Shown here in pieces: positions 46,359-55,522 of a stretch of 64,000 nt of DNA (its first letter is position 1; every line of letters starts with the position of its first letter). Source of the stretch: Edaphobacter modestus. GTDB lineage: Bacteria; Acidobacteriota; Terriglobia; Terriglobales; Acidobacteriaceae. A program made the position numbers and the translations under genes. The DNA lies in contig NZ_SHKW01000001.1 in the NCBI RefSeq assembly GCF_004217555.1, forward strand, positions 3,534,001 through 3,598,000. Direction: 5' to 3'. The notes under the pieces are model-generated. The model saw nothing but the letters and a program-made list of their open reading frames with translations, was not told the DNA's origin and did no database searches.

Positions 46359-47162
46359 ATGTCCACCTCATCGAACAAAGGAACCGCACTCATTACCGGA
46401 GCATCCACTGGGATCGGCTCTGTCTACGCCGACCGCCTCGCGCGGCGCGGTTACGACCTGATTCTCGTCGCCCGCGACGGCCAGCGCCTCGATGCCCTGG
46501 CGAAACGGATCGCGTCAGACACCAGCCGCAAGGTAGAGACGCTTCCCGCTGACCTTACCCTGAAAGGCGACCTCACGCGAGTGGAGCAGCGCCTCCGCTC
46601 CGATGCGGGCATTACGGCACTGGTGAACAATGCCGGCTTCGGGGCCACCGCCAAGCTCATCGATTCGAACGTCGATGAGATGGAGAACATGATCCAGCTA
46701 AACGTGACGGCTCTTACCCGTCTTACCGCGGCTGTGCTTCCCGGTCTTCTCGAGAAGAAGACTGGCGTCATCATCAATATCTCCTCCATCGCCGCGCTGA
46801 GTCCGGAGGTGCTGAATGGCGTCTACAGCGGCACCAAGGCCTTCGTCGTCAATCTCACGCAGTCGTTGCACAACGAGGTGAAGGATAAGGGCATACGGGT
46901 GCAGGCGGTTCTTCCGGGAGCCACCAGCACTGCTTTCTGGGATCGCGCCAGCCTTCCCGTGGCGAATCTTCCTAAGCACATCGTGATGACCGCCGAAGAG
47001 ATGGTGGATGCCTCGCTGGCCGGACTCGACCGGGACGAGTTGATCACTGTTCCCTCACTGCCGGAGCTGGGCGACTGGGAGAAGTTCGAGGCGGCCCGCA
47101 AGGCTCTGGGGCCCAACCTCTCTCACCAGCATGCCGCATCGCGTTATGGCGTGAACGCCTGA
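46359..47162 (+). CDS. Short-chain dehydrogenase/reductase
   Basis: A 267-residue classical SDR. The NAD(P)-binding motif is ALITGASTGIGSVYADRLAR, the structural NNAG is in ALVNNAGFG, the catalytic Ser is in NISSIAA and the Tyr-x3-Lys is YSGTKAF. Substrate unknown. AGGAG lies upstream of the ATG. It is the likely target of the adjacent TetR regulator through the shared operator sequence, a pairing common for detoxification of electrophiles. Confidence 0.92.
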   Translation: MSTSSNKGTALITGASTGIGSVYADRLARRGYDLILVARDGQRLDALAKRIASDTSRKVETLPADLTLKGDLTRVEQRLRSDAGITALVNNAGFGATAKLIDSNVDEMENMIQLNVTALTRLTAAVLPGLLEKKTGVIINISSIAALSPEVLNGVYSGTKAFVVNLTQSLHNEVKDKGIRVQAVLPGATSTAFWDRASLPVANLPKHIVMTAEEMVDASLAGLDRDELITVPSLPELGDWEKFEAARKALGPNLSHQHAASRYGVNA

Positions 47163-47295
47163 CGGACGAGGTTTTGAAGACTTACACCGTCGCAGGCTGC
47201 CTTAACCGACTGGAAGCGGTCGAGGCCGCCTCGGTGGCCTCGAGAAAAGCCCTTTGCCGCGATTTTCGAGGGAGGAGACGCGATACACTTAAGGG

Positions 47296-47736
47296 GCAGG
47301 CGGCCGGATGATCGCTGCCGCGCAAGCCGCGAGGCTAAGCACGGGAGAGGAAAGTCCGAACTCCGCAGGGCAGTGTGCCGGATAACGTCCGGGACGGATG
47401 GTTCAAGCCATCTGGACGGCCAGTGCAACAGAGAACATACCGCCTCGCGCAAGCGGGGTAAGGGTGAAAAGGTGCGGTAAGAGCGCACCGCGCGGTCAGT
47501 AATGAACGCGGCATGGTAAACCCCACACGGAGCAAGACCAAATAGGCAGGGACTTCGCCGCTTCTCTCCAGGCGGCGATGGCGTATCGGCCCGGTGCGCC
47601 CAGGCGGAGAGACCGGCAGAGAACGAAAGTTCAAAACCGGAGCCGAAACCTGCGGGTAGGTTGCTAAAGCGCCGCAGTAATGCGTCGCGTAGAGGAATGA
47701 TCATCTAAAACAGAATTCGGCTTACGGGCCGTCTGC
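47296..47736 (+). ncRNA. rnpB: RNase P RNA (class A)
   Basis: The ribozyme that trims tRNA 5' leaders. Conserved blocks include GAGGAAAGTCCGAACTCC near 47345, the AGGGTGAAAAGGTGCGGTAA segment near 47460, the CAGTAATGAACGCGGC region and the 3' block CAGAATTCGGCTTACGGGCC. Helix P1 pairs GCAGGCGGCC at the 5' end (47296) with GGCCGTCTGC at the 3' end (47736). The size (about 440 nt) suits a bacterial class A form. The last 87 bases are repeated exactly 2.2 kb downstream. Confidence 0.93.
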
Positions 47737-47750
47737 AAGACTCAAAAACC

Positions 47751-47795
47751 ATGGCCCTGAAGATCGCACAAACGGTTTCAGGGCCATCAACATTT
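47751..47795 (+). terminator. Terminator after rnpB
   Basis: ATGGCCCTGA (47751-47760) pairs perfectly with TCAGGGCCAT (47778-47787), with CAACATTTCTCTT after it. A related hairpin follows the second rnpB 3' copy at 49959-49993. Confidence 0.65.
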
Positions 47796-47864
47796 CTCTT
47801 GAACTTTGGCCGGGGCATCTTGAAACTGAACCGGCATCGCCATTGCATCTCTGGGGAACTCCTT

Positions 47865-48677
47865 TTGCCACGACACCATGTTGTACCTGTCACACTGATC
47901 GCCTTTCTGCTCACAGCCTGTAACGGGAACAACACCATCCCGGTCCCAGCTGCGCCTGTCTTTACCAGCACGCCAAGCACCCAAGCGGCCGAGGGGTCGC
48001 CTTACAGCTATCAGCTCGGAGCCAGCGACACTGCCGTTGCGTTTTCCGTAACGAACGCACCAACCGGCGCGACACTCAGCGGAAATACCCTTTCGTGGAC
48101 ACCCACGGCACAACAATCCCGCACTCCAAACAGCTTTACGGTAACTGCGAACGTGTCAGGCGGGGCATCGGCGACACAGTCCTGGACAGTGACGCCATCC
48201 GGTACCATCCGGATCAGCCGCGTCGATACGTTGTGGAATAAAACCGGCTCAACAAATGCTTCCTTCGACTGGAGTCCTCTGAACGCCTACGTTGAGGCGC
48301 TCGTGCCGCAATCGGATGGCTCCTTCAAGTCATTCCCCGGAACCGCCGGCGCGAATGGAACCTTCGAGATTCCCAATGTCCCTCCCGGATACTACTGGCT
48401 GAAGCTGGGACCGCGCGACACCTACTGGACAAGCAGCAGCAGCTTCGACATGGGCAGCGACATCTTTGTCTCAACCGCCAATCCCACCACTCCGACCCCC
48501 TCGACGACGGACATCAACTTCAGCTTCACCTCGTTGGACCCAACTGCTACGCCCGGACTTTTAGAATTCGATCCTCTCGAACGTCCTTTCCGACCTTTCG
48601 GAGTCCGACGAATTCAGGTTCCACCACATTCTCCGGAGCATTTGGGATTGGCAGCAACCTTGATCTTTCCGCGATAA
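47865..48677 (+). CDS. Surface lipoprotein with Ig-like domain, 5' part (frameshifted)
   Basis: About 270 residues in one frame. A TTG at 47865 (GGGGA 7 bases upstream) begins a lipoprotein signal (VPVTLIAFLLTAC, lipobox LTAC). Residues 40-110 are a putative Ig/cadherin-like domain (GSPYSYQLGASDTAVAFSV, LSWTPTAQQSRTPNSFTVTA). A second beta-rich module has NGTFEIPNVPPGYYWLKLG. The tail from about 48550 (LERPFRPFGVRRIQ) looks out of frame. The product very likely continues in the frame at 48689, so this is the first half of a broken gene or of a programmed frameshift. Confidence 0.6.
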   Translation: MPRHHVVPVTLIAFLLTACNGNNTIPVPAAPVFTSTPSTQAAEGSPYSYQLGASDTAVAFSVTNAPTGATLSGNTLSWTPTAQQSRTPNSFTVTANVSGGASATQSWTVTPSGTIRISRVDTLWNKTGSTNASFDWSPLNAYVEALVPQSDGSFKSFPGTAGANGTFEIPNVPPGYYWLKLGPRDTYWTSSSSFDMGSDIFVSTANPTTPTPSTTDINFSFTSLDPTATPGLLEFDPLERPFRPFGVRRIQVPPHSPEHLGLAATLIFPR

Positions 48678-48688
48678 AGAATGCATTC

Positions 48689-49786
48689 GTGAGGCAGTAC
48701 GAACCGACTGCGTTTGGATCCATGGATGGATACGTGATGGGACCTTCGCTTACGCTGTCGGATCTGTCCCTGACGACCGGCGGCCCCAATACCATCAGCG
48801 GAGCACTGAATCCCACAGTTCCAGCTTCGATTAACCTCAGCGTCAAAGGTTCCGCGTGGGCTCCCCTGTTCGATCACATTGCGCCAACTGCGCCAACCGC
48901 TCTGGGAGGCAGCTTCTACCTCTCCGTACAGCCCTATATCTCGGCCGACGGTCCAAACGTATTAAGCTCAAAACCGATTGATCTCCTCTGGACCAGCGGA
49001 AACTGCAGCAGTGGAAACTTCACCAGCGGAGACTTCTCGGCCATCCTCACACCCTCCCGCCCCACGAATCAGCCTTTGACGGCCGACGTGGAGGCCGGGG
49101 CCGTGCAATACAGCGATCCATTCTCTTCCGCCTGGAGACGCACCTTCCGCGTCTGCCAGACCGCTTCGATATCTATTCCTATGCCCGGAGGAAGTACCCA
49201 GAACTTCAATCTGCTCAACACCCAGACGACCTCGCTGCCAACCGCCACGGTCAAACCGCTGCTTTCGGCAGTCCAGAACCCGAAGATCAACGGCGCCGAC
49301 CTCTTCACTGCCGGCACAATCAACGGCACAGCTGTGACGCTCAGTTGGGACCCGCCCGCGATTGGCACACCGTTCGGCTATGCGGTCGCCATCATGAGCC
49401 CGACGACATCGCCGGTTGGCACATCGCTGGTTGGCACATTACCGGTTGGCACATTACCGGTTGGCACGCCGCAGGGCACGATAATCGGCACGGTCGGCAC
49501 ATTTCCGGTCGGCACATCGCCGGGCGGCACATTACCGGTTGGCACACCGCCGGGCGGCACGATAATCGGCGGCATCGGCACAGTCGGATTTTTTTCCACC
49601 ACTCTGTTGAGCACCGCAAAGACCTCGATAACCGTGCCACCTAACCTGCTGTCGTCCGGAAAGACCTACTTGTTTGTCATTACCTCGGCGGTTGACGGAA
49701 GGGCAAATATGGAAACAAGCCCGCGCCGCTCTTCGCTTCCCACTGCAAATGCTCAATTGATCTCAGCCCCGATAACCATTCAATAA
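48689..49786 (+). CDS. Surface lipoprotein, 3' part in a shifted frame
   Basis: 365 residues in the frame that also stays open upstream of the listed GTG (FSGAFGIGSNLDLSAIKNAF), so the join lies between about 48550 and 48600. The body has repeated LTLSDLSLTTGGPNTI-type beta strands. It has a low-complexity VGTLP tract (49412-49587) and ends in a fibronectin-like segment (YLFVITSAVDGRANMETSPR). No ribosome site supports an independent start at 48689, which favours a frameshift mutation over two genes. The protein was probably a secreted adhesin-like lipoprotein. Confidence 0.55.
   Translation: MRQYEPTAFGSMDGYVMGPSLTLSDLSLTTGGPNTISGALNPTVPASINLSVKGSAWAPLFDHIAPTAPTALGGSFYLSVQPYISADGPNVLSSKPIDLLWTSGNCSSGNFTSGDFSAILTPSRPTNQPLTADVEAGAVQYSDPFSSAWRRTFRVCQTASISIPMPGGSTQNFNLLNTQTTSLPTATVKPLLSAVQNPKINGADLFTAGTINGTAVTLSWDPPAIGTPFGYAVAIMSPTTSPVGTSLVGTLPVGTLPVGTPQGTIIGTVGTFPVGTSPGGTLPVGTPPGGTIIGGIGTVGFFSTTLLSTAKTSITVPPNLLSSGKTYLFVITSAVDGRANMETSPRRSSLPTANAQLISAPITIQ
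49412..49587 (+). repeat. Tandem 15-bp coding repeats (VGTLP pentapeptides)
   Basis: Units such as CCGGTTGGCACATTA recur about ten times with variation and encode VGTLP, VGTSP, VGTPP and GGTLP. Two longer superunits end in GTIIG. Slippage-prone tract inside the surface lipoprotein gene. Confidence 0.8.
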
Positions 49787-49863
49787 AACTAGAGGAGAAT
49801 ACAAATAGAGAGTGCATTGGCCCGATGCGCCCCTGGAGAGGCCTCGAAAGAGGAAGCTGGACT

Positions 49864-49950
49864 TGCGGGTAGGTTGCTAAAGCGCCGCAGTAATGCGTCG
49901 CGTAGAGGAATGATCATCTAAAACAGAATTCGGCTTACGGGCCGTCTGCA
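49864..49950 (+). repeat. Exact 87-bp duplicate of the rnpB 3' end
   Basis: Bases 49864-49950 are identical to 47651-47737. Weaker similarity extends about 50 bases upstream (GGCCCGATGCGCCC against GGCCCGGTGCGCCC) and into the following hairpin. It lacks the 5' two-thirds of rnpB so cannot form RNase P RNA. The spacing and exact identity fit an attachment-site pair or a segmental duplication. Nothing else is seen between 49787 and 50120 except the hairpin. Confidence 0.9.
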
Positions 49951-49958
49951 GAAACCAG

Positions 49959-49993
49959 TGGCCCCGAAGATCGCCAAAACGATCCCGGGGCCA
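49959..49993 (+). terminator. Terminator hairpin after the rnpB 3' copy
   Basis: TGGCCCCG (49959-49966) pairs with CGGGGCCA (49986-49993), with an inner GATCG/CGATC pair, forming a long stem; T-tail weak. It is related to the hairpin at 47751 after the intact rnpB. Confidence 0.6.
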
Positions 49994-50120
49994 TCCGCTT
50001 TAACCTGCCAACTTCTTCTGTAAACAGGCCTTCCGGAGAAAGCTGTCGCCAAAGGCTCCGTGCTCCCGATACACTCCTAGTGTTTTTGATACGTCTCAAT
50101 TTTGGGAAGGCACACCGCTC

Positions 50121-51029
50121 ATGTCTCCATCGCACCGCCTCGGCACCCGCTTCCTTCGCCCGTCTTTTCTACCAGCAACCATGCTCGGCCTCTTCTTCCT
50201 GACACCAGCGGCGGTACTTGTGGCCCAGTCCGTCCCTCCGGCACTGGAGTCTCCTCCGGCGAGAGCACCCCAGACCGGTCCCCATGGTGAAAAGCTGCCT
50301 GGGATGCCGAAGTTTCATGACCCCGCACCGTATGACATCGACGAGCACACGGGTTATAAGCAGATCTTCGACGGCAAAACCTTCACCGGATGGGATGCCG
50401 ACCCGAGTATCTGGCGTGTTGAAGACGGCGTGATGATTGGGGAGACCCTTGAAGGAAAGCCGAAGGGCAACAACTACATCGTCTATCGCGGTGACAAGAC
50501 CCGCGACTTCGATCTGAAGCTGAAGATGAAGATTGAAAAGGGAGGTGGCGGCGGCATTCAGTACCGCAGTGTGACCGGCACACCGTGGACCCGTGCGCAG
50601 CCCGAGGGTCTGCCTCCTTACGACCTGAAGTTCATGATGACGGGGCCGCAGGCGGACTTCTGGTTCCCGGTACGGGCGCAGGCAGCCGGACACACCGGCC
50701 AGTGGTACTCCGAGAACACCATGCAGGGCATCCTCGCGTATCGGGGCCAGGTAACGCAGGCGCTGCCGGGTGAGACCAACCGCCTTGTCGCAACGATCGG
50801 CGATAAGCAGGCGCTCGGCGGCTATGTGAAGGTGAACGAGTGGAACGACTACGAGATCATCGCGCGTGGCGGTGTGATGATGCACATCATGAACGGTCAA
50901 TTGATGGCGATCTTCATCGATGACAACAAGGACTCGGTCAATAACCAGCCGGGACTGATCGGCTTCGAGATCGAAAGCCAACCCTGCAAGATCTCCGTAC
51001 GCGACATCTGGCTGCGGAAGTTGGACTAG
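50121..51029 (+). CDS. Secreted DUF1080 (3-keto-disaccharide hydrolase) domain protein
   Basis: A 302-residue protein with a signal peptide (about 1-38, ending near AALVAQ-like VLVAQS). The DUF1080 fold, a concanavalin-like beta sandwich, is shown by QIFDGKTFTGWDADPSIWRV, DFDLKLKMKIEKGGGGGIQY, and the closing PGLIGFEIESQPCKISVRDI. The family hydrolyses 3-keto-glycosides in some members and is abundant in Acidobacteriota and Planctomycetes. GGAAGG lies upstream of the ATG. A good terminator follows. Confidence 0.85.
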   Translation: MSPSHRLGTRFLRPSFLPATMLGLFFLTPAAVLVAQSVPPALESPPARAPQTGPHGEKLPGMPKFHDPAPYDIDEHTGYKQIFDGKTFTGWDADPSIWRVEDGVMIGETLEGKPKGNNYIVYRGDKTRDFDLKLKMKIEKGGGGGIQYRSVTGTPWTRAQPEGLPPYDLKFMMTGPQADFWFPVRAQAAGHTGQWYSENTMQGILAYRGQVTQALPGETNRLVATIGDKQALGGYVKVNEWNDYEIIARGGVMMHIMNGQLMAIFIDDNKDSVNNQPGLIGFEIESQPCKISVRDIWLRKLD

Positions 51030-51074
51030 GCGAATCTTCGGTCGGGTTCGAACGATGTATCGGTGTTTTCCTGC

Positions 51075-51104
51075 GCGCGCCAGCGATCTCCTGGCGCGCT
51101 TTTC
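51075..51104 (+). terminator. Terminator after the DUF1080 gene
   Basis: GCGCGCCAG pairs perfectly with CTGGCGCGC around CGATCTC, followed by TTTT. Confidence 0.85.
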
Positions 51105-51148
51105 CTTGGGTTTGGATGGCGCTTTCGTCCCGCCTGAAGTTCGGCGGT

Positions 51149-53362
51149 TTACTTTGTTTCGGTCGGCAGAGCAAAGACAACGAACTTGTTGTGGACCTCG
51201 GCCGGCGCTGCGCCCTTGGGAGCGCCCTTTGGATTGGCCGTGCCACTCGCGGCCGGCATGGCGATGTATTCGCGTCCATTGACCGAGTAGACAGCAGGAA
51301 TCCCGACCGCCTTTTCCGGCAGATCGCCCTCCCAGATCGTCTTGCCCGTATCGGGATCAAGCGCCATCAGCTTCTTCAGGCGAGGCTCGGGCACGAAGAG
51401 CAGATTGCCAGCGGTTACGGCGATCCCGTACTTCGTCAGGTCTCCCGTCCCGGTCTTGATGCCCTTAATCGGGTAGTTGGGATCGCTGTCTACCGGCACC
51501 TGCCAGAGCTGCTTGCCCGTATTCATGTCGTAGGCCGTCAGCGTCGTCCACGGTGGACGCATGACGCCGTTGCCCGTGGATTTGGAGTACCAGTAGCCGT
51601 AGTCGGTGCGCCAGCGCGGCTCGCCTTCCGCCAACCCCTTCATCACCTTGCGTGGCGGAGCGTCGCTGGGAATGAAGCCGTTGTTTACGTAGGTCAGCAG
51701 GTCGGTCATCGACTGGCCGACAATATTCGGGAAGCCAGGCATGGGAGGCTTGCCCACGTGAATCAAGTCCGTCAACTCTTCAATGCTCATATGGCTGCTT
51801 ACGCCGACAAGCGACGGATAGGTGGGAGGATGACCGGCACGGTCGGCACCGTGGCACATCGCACAGTTCTGCTGGTAGAGCGAACGGCCACGCTCCATCG
51901 GTGTGTTGCCTGCGCCGAACTGAGGCATGGACTTGGTCAATTGAATGACCGCCGGGATATCGAAGCCAAGCACATAGACGCGTCCCCGTATGGGATCGGC
52001 AGCGGTGAGGCCGAAGTTTGCGCCGCCGTTACTACCTGGAGCCTGCAGGGTCGCCCTGGTAGAAGGTGGCGTGAAGATGCCCTCCCAGCGCAGGGAGGCT
52101 AATTTTTTCTGAAGCTCCGAACGCTCGGGCTCTGGGATGGCAGGGTCGATGTCGTCGACCGTGAAGGTCTGCCGCACAAACGGCTTGAGCACCGTGGGGA
52201 ACGGCTGTGTGGGAGAGAGTTTTTCGCCTTCCATATGCTCGCCCTGCGGCACAGGACGCTCTTCGATGGGAAAGAGCGGCTTTCCGGTTACGCGATCGAA
52301 GGCGAAGAGGAATCCTGTCTTGCCGGCGATGGCAACGGAATCCACCATCCTGCCGTTGCTTCTTGCGGTGAACAGGACGGGAGATGAGGCCAGGTCGTAG
52401 TCCCACACATCGTGGTGGACATCCTGAAAATGCCACAACAGCTTGCCGGTACGGATGTCGATCGCGAGCAGGCAGTCTGCATAGAGGTTGTTGCCCGGAC
52501 GATCCACTCCCCAGAAGTCATAGGTCCCTGAACCCGTGACGGCGTAGAGGATTCCGCGATTTTCGTCGACCGAGGTTCCGGTCCAGGCGTTGGCTCCGCC
52601 GTTGAAGGCGCGGGGATTCGGCCCCCAGGTCTTGATCTCGGGCTCGTCCTGCGTGGGGATGGTATGGAACTGCCACAGCAGCTTGCCGGTGTTCAGGTCG
52701 AAGCCGCGAATGTCGCCGACCGCCGAGCCGTACTCCTCGCCTGGGCTTGAGCCGAGGAGGAGAGTGTCGTGCCAGACCTTCGGCGGCGAGGAGTTCTGTA
52801 CATTGACGATCACCTCGGGATCGCGCTCGAGGCCGAGCTTCAGGTCCACATCGTAGTCCGGATCCAGCTTTCCGGTCGCCGCATCGATCTGGCGAATGTG
52901 GTTGCCCTTGAAGAACACGACGCGATGCTTGCTGTGGTCCGTGCTCTCCCAGTAAGTGAGGCCACGCAGACGCGGACCCACCATCTTTGGCTCCGTGATC
53001 CAGATCTCTTTGCCCGTCGCGGCATCGACCGCGGAGATCGCTCCCCCATTCTTGCCGAAGACGTACATGACTCCCTTAACCACCAGAGGGTTTCCTACCG
53101 ACACGGCGGAGCCGAGGTCATAGGTCCAGGCAACCTGCAGTTTGTCGACATTGGATTGATTGACCTGCGTAAGGGTGGAGTAGTGGTTCGCTCCCAGCGT
53201 GCCTTCGTAGCTCCCCCAGTCGACATCTGCCGATGCGCCGTTGGCACCTTTCGGCGGGGCTGCCTGCACGGCGAACACGGACGCTGCCACGGCTGCGGCA
53301 CCCAGCGCGGCGGCACAAAGCCGCTTACGCGACACAAAGGTAGAAAGGTGGAAACGATTCAT
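51149..53362 (-). CDS. PQQ-dependent dehydrogenase with embedded cytochrome c domain
   Basis: A 737-residue exported quinoprotein. A signal peptide (AALGAAAVAASVFAVQA, cleaved near 40) is followed by an eight-bladed PQQ propeller with the repeats GSYEGTLGANHYSTLTQVNQ, YVFGKNGGAISAVDAATGKE and LLAIDIRTGKLLWHFQDVHH. A cytochrome c domain sits inside the propeller near 485-565 with heme motif C500-A-M-C503-H504 and methionine ligand region KPPMPGFPN; propeller blades then continue to the end (LMALDPDTGKTIWEG). It oxidises sugars or alcohols in the periplasm and passes electrons to its own heme. ATG at 53362, GAGG upstream; in-frame extension to 53449 is not supported. Confidence 0.9.
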   Translation of the reverse strand: MNRFHLSTFVSRKRLCAAALGAAAVAASVFAVQAAPPKGANGASADVDWGSYEGTLGANHYSTLTQVNQSNVDKLQVAWTYDLGSAVSVGNPLVVKGVMYVFGKNGGAISAVDAATGKEIWITEPKMVGPRLRGLTYWESTDHSKHRVVFFKGNHIRQIDAATGKLDPDYDVDLKLGLERDPEVIVNVQNSSPPKVWHDTLLLGSSPGEEYGSAVGDIRGFDLNTGKLLWQFHTIPTQDEPEIKTWGPNPRAFNGGANAWTGTSVDENRGILYAVTGSGTYDFWGVDRPGNNLYADCLLAIDIRTGKLLWHFQDVHHDVWDYDLASSPVLFTARSNGRMVDSVAIAGKTGFLFAFDRVTGKPLFPIEERPVPQGEHMEGEKLSPTQPFPTVLKPFVRQTFTVDDIDPAIPEPERSELQKKLASLRWEGIFTPPSTRATLQAPGSNGGANFGLTAADPIRGRVYVLGFDIPAVIQLTKSMPQFGAGNTPMERGRSLYQQNCAMCHGADRAGHPPTYPSLVGVSSHMSIEELTDLIHVGKPPMPGFPNIVGQSMTDLLTYVNNGFIPSDAPPRKVMKGLAEGEPRWRTDYGYWYSKSTGNGVMRPPWTTLTAYDMNTGKQLWQVPVDSDPNYPIKGIKTGTGDLTKYGIAVTAGNLLFVPEPRLKKLMALDPDTGKTIWEGDLPEKAVGIPAVYSVNGREYIAMPAASGTANPKGAPKGAAPAEVHNKFVVFALPTETK

Positions 53363-53675
53363 CCGGAAGGCCTCGTAGCGATTGACGAATTGCGGAAACT
53401 CTCGCGTCCGGAAGAATACATGATGCAATGTGTTTTGCACTATACGCAATTTGATTTCTCAAAAGCGGAGGAGGAGTGGAGGCAAAGCCGTCCGATTTAC
53501 CTGCAGGCTGGGTTGTCGGCCCCGGCAAAGGTGGCAAAGACGATACTTGCAAAGGGCACGTCGAGCGTGCCCCATTGCCGCTACAAAGAGAGAAGGTCGC
53601 GGCCACAGAGGTCGAGGGTGCGTTGACGGAGTCATAAAGCAGCTCTCGATTTGTGCTACCGTTTTTCGAGACCTG

Positions 53676-55271
53676 ATGATGACATTTCCCCTCCGCCGAG
53701 CCCTTCCCGCCGTCTTTTTATTCGTCGCTTCCGCCGCCTTCGCCGCCATTCCGCTGCAGGTCAAAACCGACAAGGGCGTCGTTGAAGGTGAAGCCACAAC
53801 AGACGGAAAGGTGATGGCGTTCAAGGGAATTCCCTATGCCGCGCCCCCTGTCGGCAATCTTCGTTGGGCTCCTCCTGCTCCGGCCGAGCCGTGGAGCGGA
53901 GTTCGTTCCGCGCACGACTTCGGCTATCACTGCGTGCAGTCGGCCATTTACAGCGACATGGCTTTTCACGATCCCGGCCCGTCGGAGGACTGCCTGACTC
54001 TCAACGTCTGGACACCGGCTGGCGCACAGCCCGGCAAGCTGCCGGTCATGGTCTGGATCTACGGCGGTGGCCTGAGTGGTGGAGGTACGTCCGAGCGTCG
54101 TCAGGATGGCGAGTTTCTGGCTCATCGCGATGTGGTCGTCGTCTCGATGAACTACCGCCTAGGGATCTTCGGCTTCTTCGTGCATCCCGAGCTTTCGGCC
54201 GAGTCGCCGCACCATGCCTCGGGAAATTATGGGCTTATGGATCAGAACGCCGCGATCCGCTGGGTGAAGGACAACATCAGCGCCTTCGGTGGCGACCCGT
54301 CCAACATTACGATCTTTGGGGAATCAGCCGGATCGTTTTCGGTTAACTTCCACATGGCGTCCCCTGTCTCCCGCGACCTGTTCCAGAAGGCCATCGGCGA
54401 GAGCGGCGGAGCCATAGCCACCTCTCGCGGGGCTGAGGCCACGCTGCCGCAGCGCGAGAAGACCGACGCTGCCTTCGCGCTGGCCACCTACGGCACCAGC
54501 AAGCTTTCGGAGCTTCGCCGCATTCCTACGGAGGACATCATCCGTCCCGTCCTTGCGTCTCGGCCCGGACCCCGCTTCGGTCCCGTAGTCGATGGATACT
54601 TTCTTCCCAAATCAGTGGCCGAAATCTACGCCGCGGGGGAGGAGGCGCACATTCCTCTGCTCGCAGGCTGGAACGCGGATGAGGGTCGCGGAGGCATTGC
54701 GGGCAGCCTCAATCAGTTCACCGCCGCAGGCTTCGCGGCCCAGGCCGAGACGGAGTTTCCCGGCCGATCCGCTGAGTTTCTCCGGCTTTATCCCAATACC
54801 ACGGAAGCAAGCGCGCTCTGCTCCGCCGCCGACTACACTGGAGACAAGTTCATTGCATACTCCACATGGCGCTGGCTCGAGGCACAGGTGGCCACCGGCG
54901 GCAAGCCGGTCTACCGCTATCTCCTTGCGCTCGGCAATCCCGGGGATCGCTTTCACACGCCGGCGGCAGGAGCGTTCCACTCCGACGACATCGAGTATGT
55001 CTTCGGCACCCTCGACTTCCGTCCCGAGGCTGTGTGGCGTCCCGAAGACCGTAAGCTCTCGAGCGAGATGCAGACCTACTGGACAAACTTCGCGCGCACC
55101 GGCAACCCCAACGGTCCCGGTGTCCCGAACTGGCCTGCTTACGGTCCTGCTGAGTGGCAAACGATGCACTTGGACAAGACGTCGGCCGCGCGGCCTGATG
55201 CGAAACGGGAACGGTATCTCTTCTTGGATGGCATCTGGGGCAAGGCTTCGAACGAAGCGGCAACTCGTTGA
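53676..55271 (+). CDS. Secreted type B carboxylesterase
   Basis: A 531-residue alpha/beta hydrolase with a signal peptide (LRRALPAVFLFVASAAFA). Family signatures are FKGIPYAAPPVGNLRW, SEDCLTLNVWTP, the oxyanion hole YGGGLSGGG, and nucleophile Ser217 in GESAG. The acid Glu/Asp region (GWNADEGRGG) and catalytic His (FHSDDIEYVFG) follow. It hydrolyses esters outside the cytoplasm; the substrate is not predictable. The start is ATG 53676, where the signal peptide begins; the frame is open upstream to 53430. Divergent from the PQQ dehydrogenase gene. Confidence 0.9.
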   Translation: MMTFPLRRALPAVFLFVASAAFAAIPLQVKTDKGVVEGEATTDGKVMAFKGIPYAAPPVGNLRWAPPAPAEPWSGVRSAHDFGYHCVQSAIYSDMAFHDPGPSEDCLTLNVWTPAGAQPGKLPVMVWIYGGGLSGGGTSERRQDGEFLAHRDVVVVSMNYRLGIFGFFVHPELSAESPHHASGNYGLMDQNAAIRWVKDNISAFGGDPSNITIFGESAGSFSVNFHMASPVSRDLFQKAIGESGGAIATSRGAEATLPQREKTDAAFALATYGTSKLSELRRIPTEDIIRPVLASRPGPRFGPVVDGYFLPKSVAEIYAAGEEAHIPLLAGWNADEGRGGIAGSLNQFTAAGFAAQAETEFPGRSAEFLRLYPNTTEASALCSAADYTGDKFIAYSTWRWLEAQVATGGKPVYRYLLALGNPGDRFHTPAAGAFHSDDIEYVFGTLDFRPEAVWRPEDRKLSSEMQTYWTNFARTGNPNGPGVPNWPAYGPAEWQTMHLDKTSAARPDAKRERYLFLDGIWGKASNEAATR

Positions 55272-55522
55272 CGCAAGCGGGTATCACCGCCTGATCGCCT
55301 CCAGAATTGCTCCTCTGTACGTCGTCAGTAGAGATGTCCTCGTGTGTGCTGTCTCTGCTGGATCCTCCCATACGAGAAGTGGAAAGCTACATTGAACTGT
55401 GCCCGGCGTTGCCGGCGAATCGGCAACTCATTGGTTGTTGCGGCCAACCACAATGCGGCAATCGGCTTCCTATGGTTCACTCCATGCACGAGGGAGAAGA
55501 ACGAACAACCGAGGAAACGACA

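Noticed and set aside
49412..49587. Tandem repeats as a CRISPR array
   Set aside because: Units are 15 bp without spacers and are in frame within a coding sequence.
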